From assembly GCF_011742925.1 (NCBI RefSeq), contig NZ_WAEL01000005.1:372001-436000 (forward strand): DNA of 64,000 bases, in the 5' to 3' direction. The translations under genes and the position numbers were made by a program. This stretch comes from Fibrivirga algicola. GTDB taxonomy: Bacteria; Bacteroidota; Bacteroidia; Cytophagales; Spirosomataceae. Numbering within the stretch: the first letter of the stretch is position 1; each line of letters starts with the position of its first letter. Shown in pieces: positions 7,707-16,770 of the stretch. Below the pieces are notes generated by a model. It did no database searches and was not told where the DNA came from. It saw only the letters and a list, made by a program, of their open reading frames with translations.

Positions 7707-8939
7707 ATGGCTCAAGCGTCTAACCCTATTTACTTTAAGGGCTTTAACGGTGTGCGATTCATTGCTGCGTCGGCGGTGATTGTGCACCATATTGAAGAGT
7801 ACAAAACGGTGTATTTGTTTGGTCGGGACGACCTCTGGGCGCGGCCGTTTGTGTATCAGCTGGGTCGGTTGGGCGTAGCCTTGTTTTTTGTGCTGAGTGG
7901 CTTTCTGATCACGTACCTGTTGCTGGCCGAGAAGCAGAAAACGGGCAAAATCGCCATTCGTAAGTTTTACATCCGGCGGGTGCTGCGCATCTGGCCGCTG
8001 TATTTTCTGGTTGTTTTTCTGGGCCTGCTGGTCTGGCCGCTGCTGCCCATTTTGCACACGCCCCCGGTGATGGGCGATGTCTACAATCAGTTTGGCCTTA
8101 AACTGCTGGTGTACGGCATGGTGCTCCCCAACATTGCCCTGGCCCTGTTCGACAACGTACCCATGGTGTCGCATACGTGGTCGATTGGGGTGGAAGAGCA
8201 GTTTTACCTGATGTGGCCGTGGCTGGTGATGAGCAACAACCCGAAGCGCGTGCTGAAAATTGTGCTGAGTATTCTGAGCGTTCTGGCGCTCTGGTTCCTC
8301 TACGAACGCTTTGTGGCCCGCCCGGTTTATCTGGGCGAAGAGTCGCGGCAATCACCGTTTGTGTTGCTGGCCTTCTTTCTGGCTCAGTTTCGCATTGGCT
8401 GCATGGCCATTGGCGGAGTGGGGGCATGGCTGCTTTTCTCGCGGCATCGCGTTCTGGACTACGTATTTCGCCGAGATGTGCAGATTGCCGTGTACAGCGT
8501 ACTGACCGTTTGTATTGCCTTCAGCATTCGTCCGCTGGGCTTCAACTACGAGTTCTACGCCCTGTTTTTCTGCTTCATGCTGTTGAACCTGGCGGGTAAT
8601 CCGGCGTCGCTGGTGAAGCTCGATAACCCCCTTACGCGGTTCATGGGCGATATTTCGTACGGCCTCTATATGTATCATCCGCTGCTGATTACGTTGTGTA
8701 TGAACAGCTTGTTACTCCTGTGGCCAGGTTCGCCGGTGTTCGGCGATACGGCCAGTCCGGTGTTTATGACGTTACTGTATGTCGGTAGCTTTGTCATGAC
8801 TACGCTGGTGGCGTGGCTGTCGTATACGTATTTCGAAAAACCATTTTTGTCGTTTAAAGACCGATTTGCGGTGGTCGCGTCGAGTCGTGGCCCTGTTGAA
8901 CAACCTGCCCCGCCGGCTTCTACGCCGATGGCACCCTAA
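7707..8939 (+). CDS. acyltransferase family 3 (OatA/NodX-like) membrane protein
   Basis: A 410-residue integral membrane protein of the Acyltransferase_3 family. The family start motif is visible (FNGVRFIAASAVIVHH, residues 8-23, with the conserved histidine), then LSGFLITYLL and the EEQFYLMWPWL signature near residue 170. About ten hydrophobic segments follow. Family members transfer acetyl or succinyl groups onto sugars of exported glycans, peptidoglycan or lipopolysaccharide. The next gene starts 9 bases after the stop and encodes another multi-helix membrane protein of likely glycan metabolism, so the pair is probably co-transcribed. The exact acceptor is not known. Confidence 0.9.
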   Translation: MAQASNPIYFKGFNGVRFIAASAVIVHHIEEYKTVYLFGRDDLWARPFVYQLGRLGVALFFVLSGFLITYLLLAEKQKTGKIAIRKFYIRRVLRIWPLYFLVVFLGLLVWPLLPILHTPPVMGDVYNQFGLKLLVYGMVLPNIALALFDNVPMVSHTWSIGVEEQFYLMWPWLVMSNNPKRVLKIVLSILSVLALWFLYERFVARPVYLGEESRQSPFVLLAFFLAQFRIGCMAIGGVGAWLLFSRHRVLDYVFRRDVQIAVYSVLTVCIAFSIRPLGFNYEFYALFFCFMLLNLAGNPASLVKLDNPLTRFMGDISYGLYMYHPLLITLCMNSLLLLWPGSPVFGDTASPVFMTLLYVGSFVMTTLVAWLSYTYFEKPFLSFKDRFAVVASSRGPVEQPAPPASTPMAP

Positions 8940-8948
8940 CTGTTTATT

Positions 8949-10256
8949 ATGTTTATTCTTCTCGTAAAAGGTATTTGTTCGCTGGTGCTGACACTCGCCA
9001 TTGGCCTGTTACTCTGGCAACGTACCCGTGTAGAGCAACTGTTGACGACCAAAAAAGCACCCTGGCTTACGCTCTTCTTTGTGTTCTTCCGGCTGTTGCC
9101 ATTTCTGGGCGTTTACGTTGTGCTGGGGTTCGAGCCGCAGTCTGACGTGCAGTGCTTTTACCCCATCGTTGATTCGGCCACCCGCATGGAGGTGCCCTAT
9201 GTAAAGGCCTACAATGCCTACAGCCCCTTCTTCGGCTATTTGCTGGCAATCCCATTGGCCATTTATGACAACATCCGGGTTATTGTGGTAACGCTGCTAC
9301 TGCTGGAAGCGGCCACGGTCTGGCTCACCCAAAAAATTTACCTGCCCCAACTGAGTCAGGGTGAGCGGCTGTTTCGTTGCCTGATCTATTACCTGCTCCC
9401 TGTTTCGTTCGTTTTTGCCGTGTTTAGCGGGCAGGAAGACACGCTGGTGTGGGGTGCGGCGCTGGCAGGGTTGTGGCTCTGGCAAACGCGACAGAACGCG
9501 TTTCTGGGCGGTATGGCGCTGGGGGTTGGCCTACTGCTGACAAAAGCCACCTTTGTGCTGTTGATGATTCCGCTCTTTCTGCTTACCCGCAAAAAAGTGT
9601 CGTTTGTAGCCGGGGCGGCGCTGGTGGGTATTCCCGTGCTGATCTGGCTGTATCTGAAAACAGGTACGTTGTTTTTAGATCAGCCACTCTACGAGGGTGA
9701 TAAGATCAAGGCCCCCAACTGGCGATCGGTGCTGAACCCGGTGCTGGCTGGCAACGTCAGTTTGAACGGCGTAATTGGCAAGTGGATCACGCTGGCGCTG
9801 CTGCTGATCACGATTGGCGCGGCTACTTTCTGGGTACGTAAACGCGACGCGCTGACTGGGTATCTGCCCATGCTCTACATCGCTATTTTCGCGGCCATGA
9901 GCGTATTGCAGCAGAATGCTATTAGCGTGTATGCCTTTGCGTTTATGCTGCCGCTCGTTTTCTGCCTCACCAATTTCCGTGCTAAAACGGAGGTAACCAT
10001 TCTGCTCATCTTCAATTTGCTGGCGGCCAACCACCCGTCGGTCTGGTGGCGTATGGGACAGCCGTATTTCACGTTCAGCTCGTTCAGTAACCCACTGTAT
10101 CTGGCCGAATATGTCATGGAATGGCTGATTGTAGCCGGTTTCTGCTGGTGCACGTGGCTGGCTATCCGGCAACTTCGCCGCGACCCCATTCCCACGATAC
10201 CCCTTACTCACAATCCGTCGCCCGAAGTAGAGGGCCGGAATATTGCCCTGCAATAG
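8949..10256 (+). CDS. multi-helix membrane protein, possible GT-C (GT87/DUF2029-like) glycosyltransferase
   Basis: A 435-residue protein with about ten to twelve hydrophobic helices. An acidic loop after the second helix (FEPQSDVQCFYPIV) and the following AYNAYSPFFGYLLAIPL resemble polyprenyl-phosphate-dependent mannosyltransferases of the GT87 type, where an aspartate in the first extracytoplasmic loop is catalytic. The match is from memory of the layout, not a firm motif. It follows the acyltransferase gene by 9 bases, which supports a shared role in modifying a cell-surface glycan. Confidence 0.6.
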   Translation: MFILLVKGICSLVLTLAIGLLLWQRTRVEQLLTTKKAPWLTLFFVFFRLLPFLGVYVVLGFEPQSDVQCFYPIVDSATRMEVPYVKAYNAYSPFFGYLLAIPLAIYDNIRVIVVTLLLLEAATVWLTQKIYLPQLSQGERLFRCLIYYLLPVSFVFAVFSGQEDTLVWGAALAGLWLWQTRQNAFLGGMALGVGLLLTKATFVLLMIPLFLLTRKKVSFVAGAALVGIPVLIWLYLKTGTLFLDQPLYEGDKIKAPNWRSVLNPVLAGNVSLNGVIGKWITLALLLITIGAATFWVRKRDALTGYLPMLYIAIFAAMSVLQQNAISVYAFAFMLPLVFCLTNFRAKTEVTILLIFNLLAANHPSVWWRMGQPYFTFSSFSNPLYLAEYVMEWLIVAGFCWCTWLAIRQLRRDPIPTIPLTHNPSPEVEGRNIALQ

Positions 10257-10319
10257 CGCTACCACATTGCATGTTTCGCGAGGTAATCTACATCGCGCCT
10301 GCAAAAAGCCACGCACCGC

Positions 10320-11000
10320 TCACTCGACACGCTTAAACTGCTGCTTTGCCTGCCGGCGTGAGAGCGCGTTGAAATGCCACCATTCGTACTCAATGGGCAT
10401 GAATCCACCCGCCTGCATGGCCTGCCGAAGTAGTCGTCGGTTATCGACCTGCTGCTTCGTTAACTGACCTGATCGAAGCAGAGCCGCTTCCTGTTTCGGA
10501 TACGCTTTGGGGCCGAAAAAGTCGTAAGGCGTACCCATATCCAGTGGGCGCCCGTCGGCTGTGGCGAGGGTCAGATCGACTGCGCACCCGTAGCTGTGAA
10601 TAGAGCCTTCGCGCGGGTCGGCCACGTAGGTACGTCGTTGCCGCTCCGAATACTGCGGCAAGGCATTCCAGAGCTTCCACTGTGCCGCTTGTGGGCGGGC
10701 TGCGTCGTAAATCAGCAAGCGCAGATCAGGTCGACGTACCTGCAGCCATTTGCTGGCGGTAAGCAGTTTGCGGGCTGCCATCGGTTGCAGATACGCCCGC
10801 GTCAACTCGCCGTATACATCCTGCTTTACGAAATTATCAGTCGTCGAATACTTCAGTTCAACCAATACGCTGGGGTCAGTCGTTTGCACGTTTACCAGCC
10901 CCTGCTTTTGCATCGACGCGTCGGATTGCGCAAGCGCACAATGCGTAAGCGAGGGGACGAACGAATGGGCGATTAGGAAAAGAGCGAGGCGAAAGGGCAT
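10320..11000 (-). CDS. D-alanyl-D-alanine dipeptidase, VanX-like (peptidase M15D)
   Basis: A 226-residue protein with an N-terminal signal peptide (to about residue 25, CALAQS). Zinc ligands and catalytic residues of M15 enzymes are visible: SxHxxGxAxD at 133-142 (H135, D142), and EWWH at 206-209 (E206 base, H209). The arginine of YDAARPQ (102) matches the transition-state arginine of VanX. The enzyme should cleave D-Ala-D-Ala in the periplasm. Its role is probably cell-wall recycling or peptide use rather than vancomycin resistance, because no vanHA genes are adjacent. It is transcribed alone, divergently from the SpmA-SpmB fusion gene. Confidence 0.92.
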   Translation of the reverse strand: MPFRLALFLIAHSFVPSLTHCALAQSDASMQKQGLVNVQTTDPSVLVELKYSTTDNFVKQDVYGELTRAYLQPMAARKLLTASKWLQVRRPDLRLLIYDAARPQAAQWKLWNALPQYSERQRRTYVADPREGSIHSYGCAVDLTLATADGRPLDMGTPYDFFGPKAYPKQEAALLRSGQLTKQQVDNRRLLRQAMQAGGFMPIEYEWWHFNALSRRQAKQQFKRVE

Positions 11001-11121
11001 GAGACAGATTGTTTGTTGGCAATTGCGGTCGTAAACTTACAGCGGAACGAGAGCCGTCCGGCGGCCTGATCCCGCAACGGCAAACCGCTTTTTACTCTTT
11101 CGCGCTTTTACTTATTACCAC

Positions 11122-12357
11122 ATGGCCCTTAACTACATCTGGGTAGCTTTTTTCCTGATTGCCTTCCTCGTCGCCCTTGCCAAACTAATTTTCCTGGGCG
11201 ATACCGAAATATTTAAACTGCTGGTCGAGGGGTTGTTCGATTCGTCGAAAGTAGCGGTCATGGACATTGCTCTGCCGCTGGCCGGTGTTATGACCTTCTT
11301 CCTGGGTCTGCTCAACATCGCGGAAAAGATAGGTGCCATCAATGCCATTGCCCGGGTTATTGGCCCATTCTTCAATAAGCTTTTCCCCGAAGTGCCGAAA
11401 GACCACCCCGCCAACGGACAGATGATCATGAATTTTTCGGCCAACATGCTCGGCCTCGACAATGCCGCTACCCCGTTCGGGTTAAAGGCCATGCAGAGCC
11501 TACAGGAACTGAACCCTGATAAGGAAACGGCCTCCAACGCGCAGATTATGTTCCTGGTGTTACATACATCGGGGCTAACCATTATTCCGCTCGGCATCAT
11601 GGCGCAGCGAGCTATTCTGGGCGCTGCCGACCCGTCGGATATTTTTATTCCCTGCCTGATCGGTACGTACGTGGCTACCGTTGCCAGTATTCTGATTGTT
11701 GGTATCAAGCAGCGCCTCAACCTGTTCAATACTACTGTGTTGGGGGGCATTCTGGGCATCAGTGCGTTACTGGGGCTAGGGCTGTGGGGCCTGGCCGGTT
11801 TACCTAAAGAGCGTCTCGAGATAGTCTCGAAAATAGTGGGTAACGTGTTGCTGATGAGCATCATCGTGACGTTTCTGATCGGTGCCATCCGTAAAAAGAT
11901 CGACGTGTTCAGCACATTCATCGAGGGAGCCAAAGCCGGTTTCGAGACGTCGGTGCGAATCATTCCCTACCTGGTTGGGATGTTGGTCGCTATCGGTGCA
12001 TTTCGCAACTCGGGTGCGATGGACTACGTGGTGGGGGGTATGAAGTACGTGATCAGCCTTACGGGCGTTAATACCGATTTTACCGACGCCTTGCCTGTAG
12101 CGTTGATGCGGCCGCTCAGCGGCAGTGCCTCCCGCGCCCTTATGATCGACGCCATGAAGCAATTCGGTCCCGACTCATTCGTGGGACGTCTAAGTTGCAT
12201 TTTCCAGGGGGCTGCCGACACCACGTTTTACATTGTCGCTCTATATTTCGGGTCGGTCGGCATCAAGAAAACACGCTACGCCATTGTTGCCGGTTTAGTC
12301 GCCGACTTCATCGGTGTCATCGCTGGTATCGCCCTCGGTTACTTCTTCTTCCACTAA
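11122..12357 (+). CDS. SpmA-SpmB fusion, nucleoside-recognition (Gate) domain membrane protein
   Basis: A 411-residue integral membrane protein that joins the two spore-maturation-like halves. The N-terminal half contains MNFSANMLGLDNAATPFG (about 109-126), a hallmark of SpmA; the C-terminal half contains LMRPLSGSASRALM and the FQGAADTTFY motif of SpmB. Both halves belong to the Gate/nucleoside-recognition superfamily of membrane transporters. In Bacillus the two are separate proteins needed for spore-core dehydration. The fused form is common in non-sporulating Bacteroidota, where its substrate is not known to me. Confidence 0.9.
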   Translation: MALNYIWVAFFLIAFLVALAKLIFLGDTEIFKLLVEGLFDSSKVAVMDIALPLAGVMTFFLGLLNIAEKIGAINAIARVIGPFFNKLFPEVPKDHPANGQMIMNFSANMLGLDNAATPFGLKAMQSLQELNPDKETASNAQIMFLVLHTSGLTIIPLGIMAQRAILGAADPSDIFIPCLIGTYVATVASILIVGIKQRLNLFNTTVLGGILGISALLGLGLWGLAGLPKERLEIVSKIVGNVLLMSIIVTFLIGAIRKKIDVFSTFIEGAKAGFETSVRIIPYLVGMLVAIGAFRNSGAMDYVVGGMKYVISLTGVNTDFTDALPVALMRPLSGSASRALMIDAMKQFGPDSFVGRLSCIFQGAADTTFYIVALYFGSVGIKKTRYAIVAGLVADFIGVIAGIALGYFFFH

Positions 12358-12397
12358 TCCAGGTACGTTGCTGGCGTATATATATTGCTGGCGCGTG

Positions 12398-12453
12398 TAG
12401 AGACCGGTCCGCCGTGGTTCGGCATTCCGGTGCGGCAAGATTTTACGTCTCTA
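12398..12453. repeat. imperfect intergenic palindrome with TAGAGAC ends
   Basis: TAGAGAC (12398-12404) pairs with GTCTCTA (12447-12453), and the inside is only partly complementary. It lies between convergent genes ending at 12357 and 12483. Confidence 0.5.
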
Positions 12454-12482
12454 TTGACCCGAATGGCCACGGCCGGATGGTT

Positions 12483-13082
12483 CTACCCCAGCAATGCCTG
12501 AAAATCAATCTTCTCTGATGGGGTAATATCGGCGCTGAGGACGCGCTGCATGTAGGCAAGTGATTGCTGCGTATTGACGGTCGAGCCAGACGCTACGCAG
12601 TCGGAGGGGATGATCAGCTTCAGGTCGCGGACATAGGCATCGGTGGCCGAAAACTGCACACAGACATCGGCGGCGATGCCAGTCATAATCAGTGTGGTTG
12701 TTTGCAGGTACGTTAGCAGCGTTTCCAACGTGGTAGCGTAAAAAGCCGAGTGCTTGGGCTTCAACACCATGTAGTCATCGTCATCGGGCCGAATGAGTTC
12801 GACTATTGGTTTACCCCGCACCTCATCGGTGAGGCAATGTGTCAGCAACTCATCGAAATTGGAGCGCCATTTACCAAAGTTGTCGTTGGCATAGACTACG
12901 GGGATACCAGCATTTTTAGCCCGCTCTTTCAATGTAGTGATCTGTCTCGCTGCTGCCAAAGTGGGTTCCAGAAAATCGGGACCTTCGGGAAAATCCAGAT
13001 CGTTGATCATGTCGATAATCAGCAATGCGACCGGTGACGAGTCGGGCGCATTGCCATGGAGGTCATCGCTTGTGTGGTTCAT
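12483..13082 (-). CDS. isochorismatase-family cysteine hydrolase
   Basis: A 199-residue protein with the catalytic triad of the isochorismatase-like hydrolases: D24 (ALLIIDMIND), K110 (LKPKHSAF) and C141 (TGIAADVCVQFSA), including the usual cis-peptide region before the cysteine. Members hydrolyse amides such as nicotinamide or N-carbamoyl compounds, or isochorismate. Which of these applies here cannot be told. It is a cytoplasmic, probably monocistronic gene. Confidence 0.92.
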   Translation of the reverse strand: MNHTSDDLHGNAPDSSPVALLIIDMINDLDFPEGPDFLEPTLAAARQITTLKERAKNAGIPVVYANDNFGKWRSNFDELLTHCLTDEVRGKPIVELIRPDDDDYMVLKPKHSAFYATTLETLLTYLQTTTLIMTGIAADVCVQFSATDAYVRDLKLIIPSDCVASGSTVNTQQSLAYMQRVLSADITPSEKIDFQALLG

Positions 13083-13181
13083 ACGGTAGTGCCTGTTATA
13101 CCTGTGGGATTAATTCGCCAATTGGTAACAGAGCAACCGACCGATAGGATTAGAATTGTTTCGTTGCGGATTCTTACAAAC

Positions 13182-13227
13182 AGCCGCGGCGTGCTGGCAG
13201 GTTGTTCCTGCACAGCACGCCGCGGCT
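13182..13227 (-). terminator. GC-rich hairpin after the lipocalin-like lipoprotein gene
   Basis: Arms 13182-13195 and 13214-13227 are perfect 14-base reverse complements (AGCCGCGGCGTGCT), with a further inner GCAGG/CCTGC pairing. On the minus strand it follows the stop at 13244 by 17 bases, and a short T-rich TTTGT comes next. It probably ends that transcript. Confidence 0.65.
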
Positions 13228-13243
13228 ATCAGTTACTGGCTGT

Positions 13244-13762
13244 CTAGGCTTTAGTCATGACAAGCGCCACCGTACCGTTTTCGGTTTTGCCATCACCGTC
13301 GAAATCGTCTGTAAAGGTCTGCGACAGTTTCAGAGTCGTTCCGCTAATGTTAACATCGTATTCCTGCACATCGGTACCATCAGTAATTTTTACTTTACCA
13401 GCGGTAGTGCTTGCCCAGGTAGCGGTGCTTGCAAAAGGACTGGCATCAATACCGCTGCAGGCTGTAGTGGTAGTCCCGGTTATTTTGCCACTAGCCGCAA
13501 ACGTAAGCGTAATGGCCTTATAGCACTCAACATATTGTGAACCACCTGGCAACAAGGCGTAATACCCTAAGATGTCATTGGTTTTCGTGCCATTACCAGC
13601 GAGGTCAATGGCCGGGTCGATGGTATAGCCGGTGAGGCGCCACGAGCCCTCAATGGAATTAGGAGTTACGTCAGTTGTGCTCTTGCTACAGGCGCCGAAC
13701 CAGAGGGGAAGAGCTAAAAGAAGGGCCCACGATAGTCGGCGGGTAGACAAGGTGATGTTCAT
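13244..13762 (-). CDS. lipocalin-like lipoprotein
   Basis: A 172-residue protein with a lipoprotein signal; the lipobox LWFGAC places the lipidated cysteine near residue 25. The mature part starts with SIEGSWRLTGYTID, which resembles the opening strand of Bacteroidota lipocalin-like domains, and ends in beta-rich sequence with an acidic FTDDFDGDGKTENG loop that may bind calcium. The frame continues 11 codons upstream, but the ATG at 13762 gives the best signal peptide. No ligand is known. A strong hairpin follows the gene. Confidence 0.75.
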   Translation of the reverse strand: MNITLSTRRLSWALLLALPLWFGACSKSTTDVTPNSIEGSWRLTGYTIDPAIDLAGNGTKTNDILGYYALLPGGSQYVECYKAITLTFAASGKITGTTTTACSGIDASPFASTATWASTTAGKVKITDGTDVQEYDVNISGTTLKLSQTFTDDFDGDGKTENGTVALVMTKA

Positions 13763-13921
13763 CAGGCAATTAGGATACATGTGAGCCCTAAACATACCAG
13801 TTAACGGCCTGAAACACCAACAGGTAGGTGGAATTAAGCAAGATTCATGATTGAGTGGCTAATCTACTTATTATCAGGGTTCAATAGGCATATGCGTAGT
13901 TTACTGCCTTGTCGCGCCTAT

Positions 13922-15061
13922 TTACACCTTAATAATGATCCGGCGTTTGTACATGATCCAAAGAATAACCGCCCAGATCGCTACAAACGTAAGCGCTCCC
14001 GCCAGCGAAGCCATCGTTGGATCGGAAAAAAGCGGTGTGATAAAACCCCGATAGAGGTATTCTTTCAAACCCACTTCATCGTTACCTCCGTCAGGGTTAG
14101 GCAGCATAAACAGGCTCATGATGCGCGGAATGAGTCCCGACAGAAAGAACACAGTGATGGGGTTGACCCCAAACGCAACTAATACACCGTTCCAGCGGAG
14201 GCCTCTCCGAACATCGACCAGGTAGTAGAAAATAGCCAATCCGCACATGGCAAGTCCACCCGCCAGCAGCACATAGGAGCTAGTCCAGAGGGCTTTGTTA
14301 ATGGGGAACGCAGGGTTGAGCAACGTACCCAGCACGGCCAGCGCAACGCCCGCCAGGAAGAGGAAAAGTGCTTTCTGGCTTTCCCGCACGGCCGAGCCGT
14401 AGTCCTTAGCATGCAGCCAATGGCCCGTCAGTACGCCTAGCAGGGCCGTGGCCACCGCCGGAAACGTGCTCAGTAGTCCTTCGGGGTCCCAAACTCGGGC
14501 TGGGCGGTACACATGGGCGGGTGTCAGCACGGTGAAGTCAACCCAGGCGGCGAGGTTGGTTTCGGGCTCCAAATTAGCATACCCAACGCCCGGAACCGGA
14601 AGTGCTGTCATGAGCAGGTAATAGCTGAGCAGAATCAAAGCCGTCAGGGTGAACTGTTGCTGGGGCGTTGTTCTGCGGTAAATCAGAGCGCAGGCTATAT
14701 ATACAAGCCCAATCCGCTGCAATACGCCCATGATACGAACGCTGCTAAAATCGAAGCGGGGAAAGAGATTCAAAAAGAGCCCCAATCCAAACAGGATCAG
14801 CCCCCGCTTCACAATTTTCGCTACGGCACCGGCGCCATCATCGGCTTGCCCGTAGAGGTCATAGGCTGGTTTTACGGCAAACGTAATCGACACGCCAACG
14901 ATGAATAGAAAAAATGGGAAAATAAGATCGGTGGGTGTCCAGCCGTTCCAGGGAGCATGCCGTAGCGGAGCATAAATATGGCCCCAGTCGCCAGGATTGT
15001 TGACCAGAATCATGCCGGCAACGGTGAGACCGCGAAAGGCGTCGAGTGAGCGAAGGCGCAT
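13922..15061 (-). CDS. HGSNAT/NagX-like membrane acyltransferase (DUF1624/DUF5009)
   Basis: A 379-residue integral membrane protein starting MRLRSLDAFRGLTVAGMILVN, the typical opening of heparan-alpha-glucosaminide N-acetyltransferase-like proteins. It continues with WTPTDLIFPFFLFIVGVS and about ten helices. The eukaryotic family member moves acetyl groups from cytosolic acetyl-CoA onto glucosamine across the membrane. Bacterial members often sit in glycan-use loci. The frame extends 22 codons further, but those overlap a long palindrome, so the ATG at 15061 is preferred. The oxidoreductase gene at 15263 is divergent. Confidence 0.87.
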   Translation of the reverse strand: MRLRSLDAFRGLTVAGMILVNNPGDWGHIYAPLRHAPWNGWTPTDLIFPFFLFIVGVSITFAVKPAYDLYGQADDGAGAVAKIVKRGLILFGLGLFLNLFPRFDFSSVRIMGVLQRIGLVYIACALIYRRTTPQQQFTLTALILLSYYLLMTALPVPGVGYANLEPETNLAAWVDFTVLTPAHVYRPARVWDPEGLLSTFPAVATALLGVLTGHWLHAKDYGSAVRESQKALFLFLAGVALAVLGTLLNPAFPINKALWTSSYVLLAGGLAMCGLAIFYYLVDVRRGLRWNGVLVAFGVNPITVFFLSGLIPRIMSLFMLPNPDGGNDEVGLKEYLYRGFITPLFSDPTMASLAGALTFVAIWAVILWIMYKRRIIIKV

Positions 15062-15070
15062 AAGAGTAGG

Positions 15071-15183
15071 GTACGCAGAGTTGGCGGATTGAACGGATCG
15101 ACGCAGTATCGTGGCGGTAAAAGGCATTGCGCTGCTTGTTCTAAAACCAGCGTCGATCCGTTAAATCCGCTAAATCTGCGTAC
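15071..15183. repeat. long imperfect palindrome between divergent genes
   Basis: Arms 15071-15104 and 15150-15183 (34 bases) match as reverse complements at 31 positions. The arms contain repeated GGATTTA-type words and end with GTAC. It lies directly upstream of the start at 15061 and 80 bases before the start at 15263. Confidence 0.85.
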
Positions 15184-15262
15184 TACACAATCCGTGTATC
15201 GTTTTCTTTGTGCAAGATGTCGATTTCTACCGAAGGAACATCGGCCAACGTTTCACTCGATT

Positions 15263-16348
15263 ATGTCAACCCTTCTCCGCATCGCGCTCATTGGTCCCGG
15301 TAAAGTAGCGCACCTTCACGCCCGGGCTACGCAACAAACACCTGGCGTTCAGCTAGTAGCTGTTTGTGGCCGCAACGAACAGAAAACCGCTGCTTTCGCC
15401 AACCAGTACGGCATCAACCCCTATACCGACGTGGCCGAGATGGTTAACCGCGAGGGCGTAGATGTTTGCGTAGTGCTCACGCCGCACCCCAACCACCGCG
15501 AACCGGCCGTTGCAGCTATGGAAGCCGGCGCCAGCGTGCTGGTCGAAAAGCCACTGGCCGCTTCACTCGACGACTGCGATGTGATGATTGCCACCGCTGA
15601 ACGAACCGGCAAGACGCTTAGTGTAATCAGCCAGCGCCGCTTTTATGCCCCCTGCCAGCGTATTCGGCAGGCGATCGACACTGGGAAACTAGGAGCACCG
15701 GCTCTGGGTATGGTGCAGATGCTCGGCTGGCGCGACGAAGCCTATTACGGCAGCGATCCGTGGCGGGGCTCCTGGGCACATGAGGGGGGCGGCGTGCTGG
15801 TCAATCAGGCACCGCATCAGCTCGATCTGTTGCTCTGGTACATGGGCGAGGTCGAATCGGTGTATGGCGTCTGGCGCAACGTAAACCACCCGTACATTGA
15901 GGTTGAAGATACGGCAGCAGCCATTGTACAGTTCAAAAACGGCGGCATTGGTAACATCGTCGCCAGCAACAGCCAGAAACCGGGTCTATACGGTAAAGTA
16001 CACATTCACGGACAGAATGGCGCGTCGGTGGGTGTGCAGACAGATGGTGGCAGCATGTTCATCGCCGGACGATCGGGTATTCAGGAGCCGCCCATCAACG
16101 ACCTCTGGACCATCAGCGGTGAGGAAGATCAACTAGCCGTTTATCAGGCTGAAGACCATGCTTTTTTTGGTCAGACCGATGCCCTGACTTACTATTTCTC
16201 TCAGCAACTCGCTGATTTCTGCCAGGCGGTACGTACCCAGACGCAGCCTGCTATTACAGCGCACGATGGCCGTCGGGTTGTCGAGCTGTTTCAGGCCATT
16301 TATGAATCGACCAGAACTGGAAACGCAGTGCACATGGGCCGCTCTTGA
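15263..16348 (+). CDS. Gfo/Idh/MocA family oxidoreductase
   Basis: A 361-residue NAD(P)-dependent oxidoreductase. The Rossmann start is LRIALIGPGKVAHLHARA, followed by the conserved VCVVLTPHPNH and VLVEKPLAAS (EKP motif with catalytic lysine). In the C-terminal domain, WRGSWAHEGGGVLVNQAPHQ carries the expected histidine pair region. Such enzymes act on sugars, inositols or sugar derivatives; the precise substrate is not evident. A longer frame begins at 15089, but the ATG at 15263 matches the family start, and the extra part lies over a palindrome. Confidence 0.92.
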   Translation: MSTLLRIALIGPGKVAHLHARATQQTPGVQLVAVCGRNEQKTAAFANQYGINPYTDVAEMVNREGVDVCVVLTPHPNHREPAVAAMEAGASVLVEKPLAASLDDCDVMIATAERTGKTLSVISQRRFYAPCQRIRQAIDTGKLGAPALGMVQMLGWRDEAYYGSDPWRGSWAHEGGGVLVNQAPHQLDLLLWYMGEVESVYGVWRNVNHPYIEVEDTAAAIVQFKNGGIGNIVASNSQKPGLYGKVHIHGQNGASVGVQTDGGSMFIAGRSGIQEPPINDLWTISGEEDQLAVYQAEDHAFFGQTDALTYYFSQQLADFCQAVRTQTQPAITAHDGRRVVELFQAIYESTRTGNAVHMGRS

Positions 16349-16770
16349 GGGCTTAGTAAGCTAAGTCTGACAGGTTCTGAGATTAAAATTTGACTTAATT
16401 TACATATGTTGATCATCTTATTGCACGTAAAACGCAGTCACATAGCTAGTTAATCCCGTTCGATGTACAGGCTTATTGGCAAGCCTCTTCCTAGGTAAAA
16501 CGGGCGCGTAATCTATTGAATAACAACAGACTGGCATTTTTGATCGTATAGCTCATTTTACCCTGAATAGGATCTTGATAAAATGAGTTATACGGTTAAA
16601 ACCTTATTATAAGCCGGGATAATTATACTTATTTGATAAACTGTATTATAGTCTATAGAATTGGTAAATTGATAGAGCTGGGGTAGTTTTACATAGTTGG
16701 CGTAGTCTGGACAATTTGTAGAGTTGGTTAGACTACTTACTTATTTATTCAACTTAAGACTGCCTATAGT
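16349..16770. other. gene-free AT-rich spacer with one hairpin
   Basis: No gene is seen. A 15-base inverted repeat lies at 16546-16560 and 16579-16593 (GTATAGCTCATTTTA against TAAAATGAGTTATAC, one G-T pair) without a following T-run. The last 100 bases contain AT-rich direct words of the form GTAGTxTGG, and no exact TAnnTTTG box is found. It probably holds the promoter of the large secreted protein. Confidence 0.5.

Noticed and set aside
7572-8351. A 259-codon open frame opposite the acyltransferase
   Set aside because: Its product is a His/Gln-rich shadow of hydrophobic codons; the plus strand has the acyltransferase signature.
10320-11000. Vancomycin-resistance gene vanX
   Set aside because: The enzyme family fits, but no vanH, vanA or regulator genes adjoin it, and a signal peptide points to a periplasmic wall-recycling enzyme.
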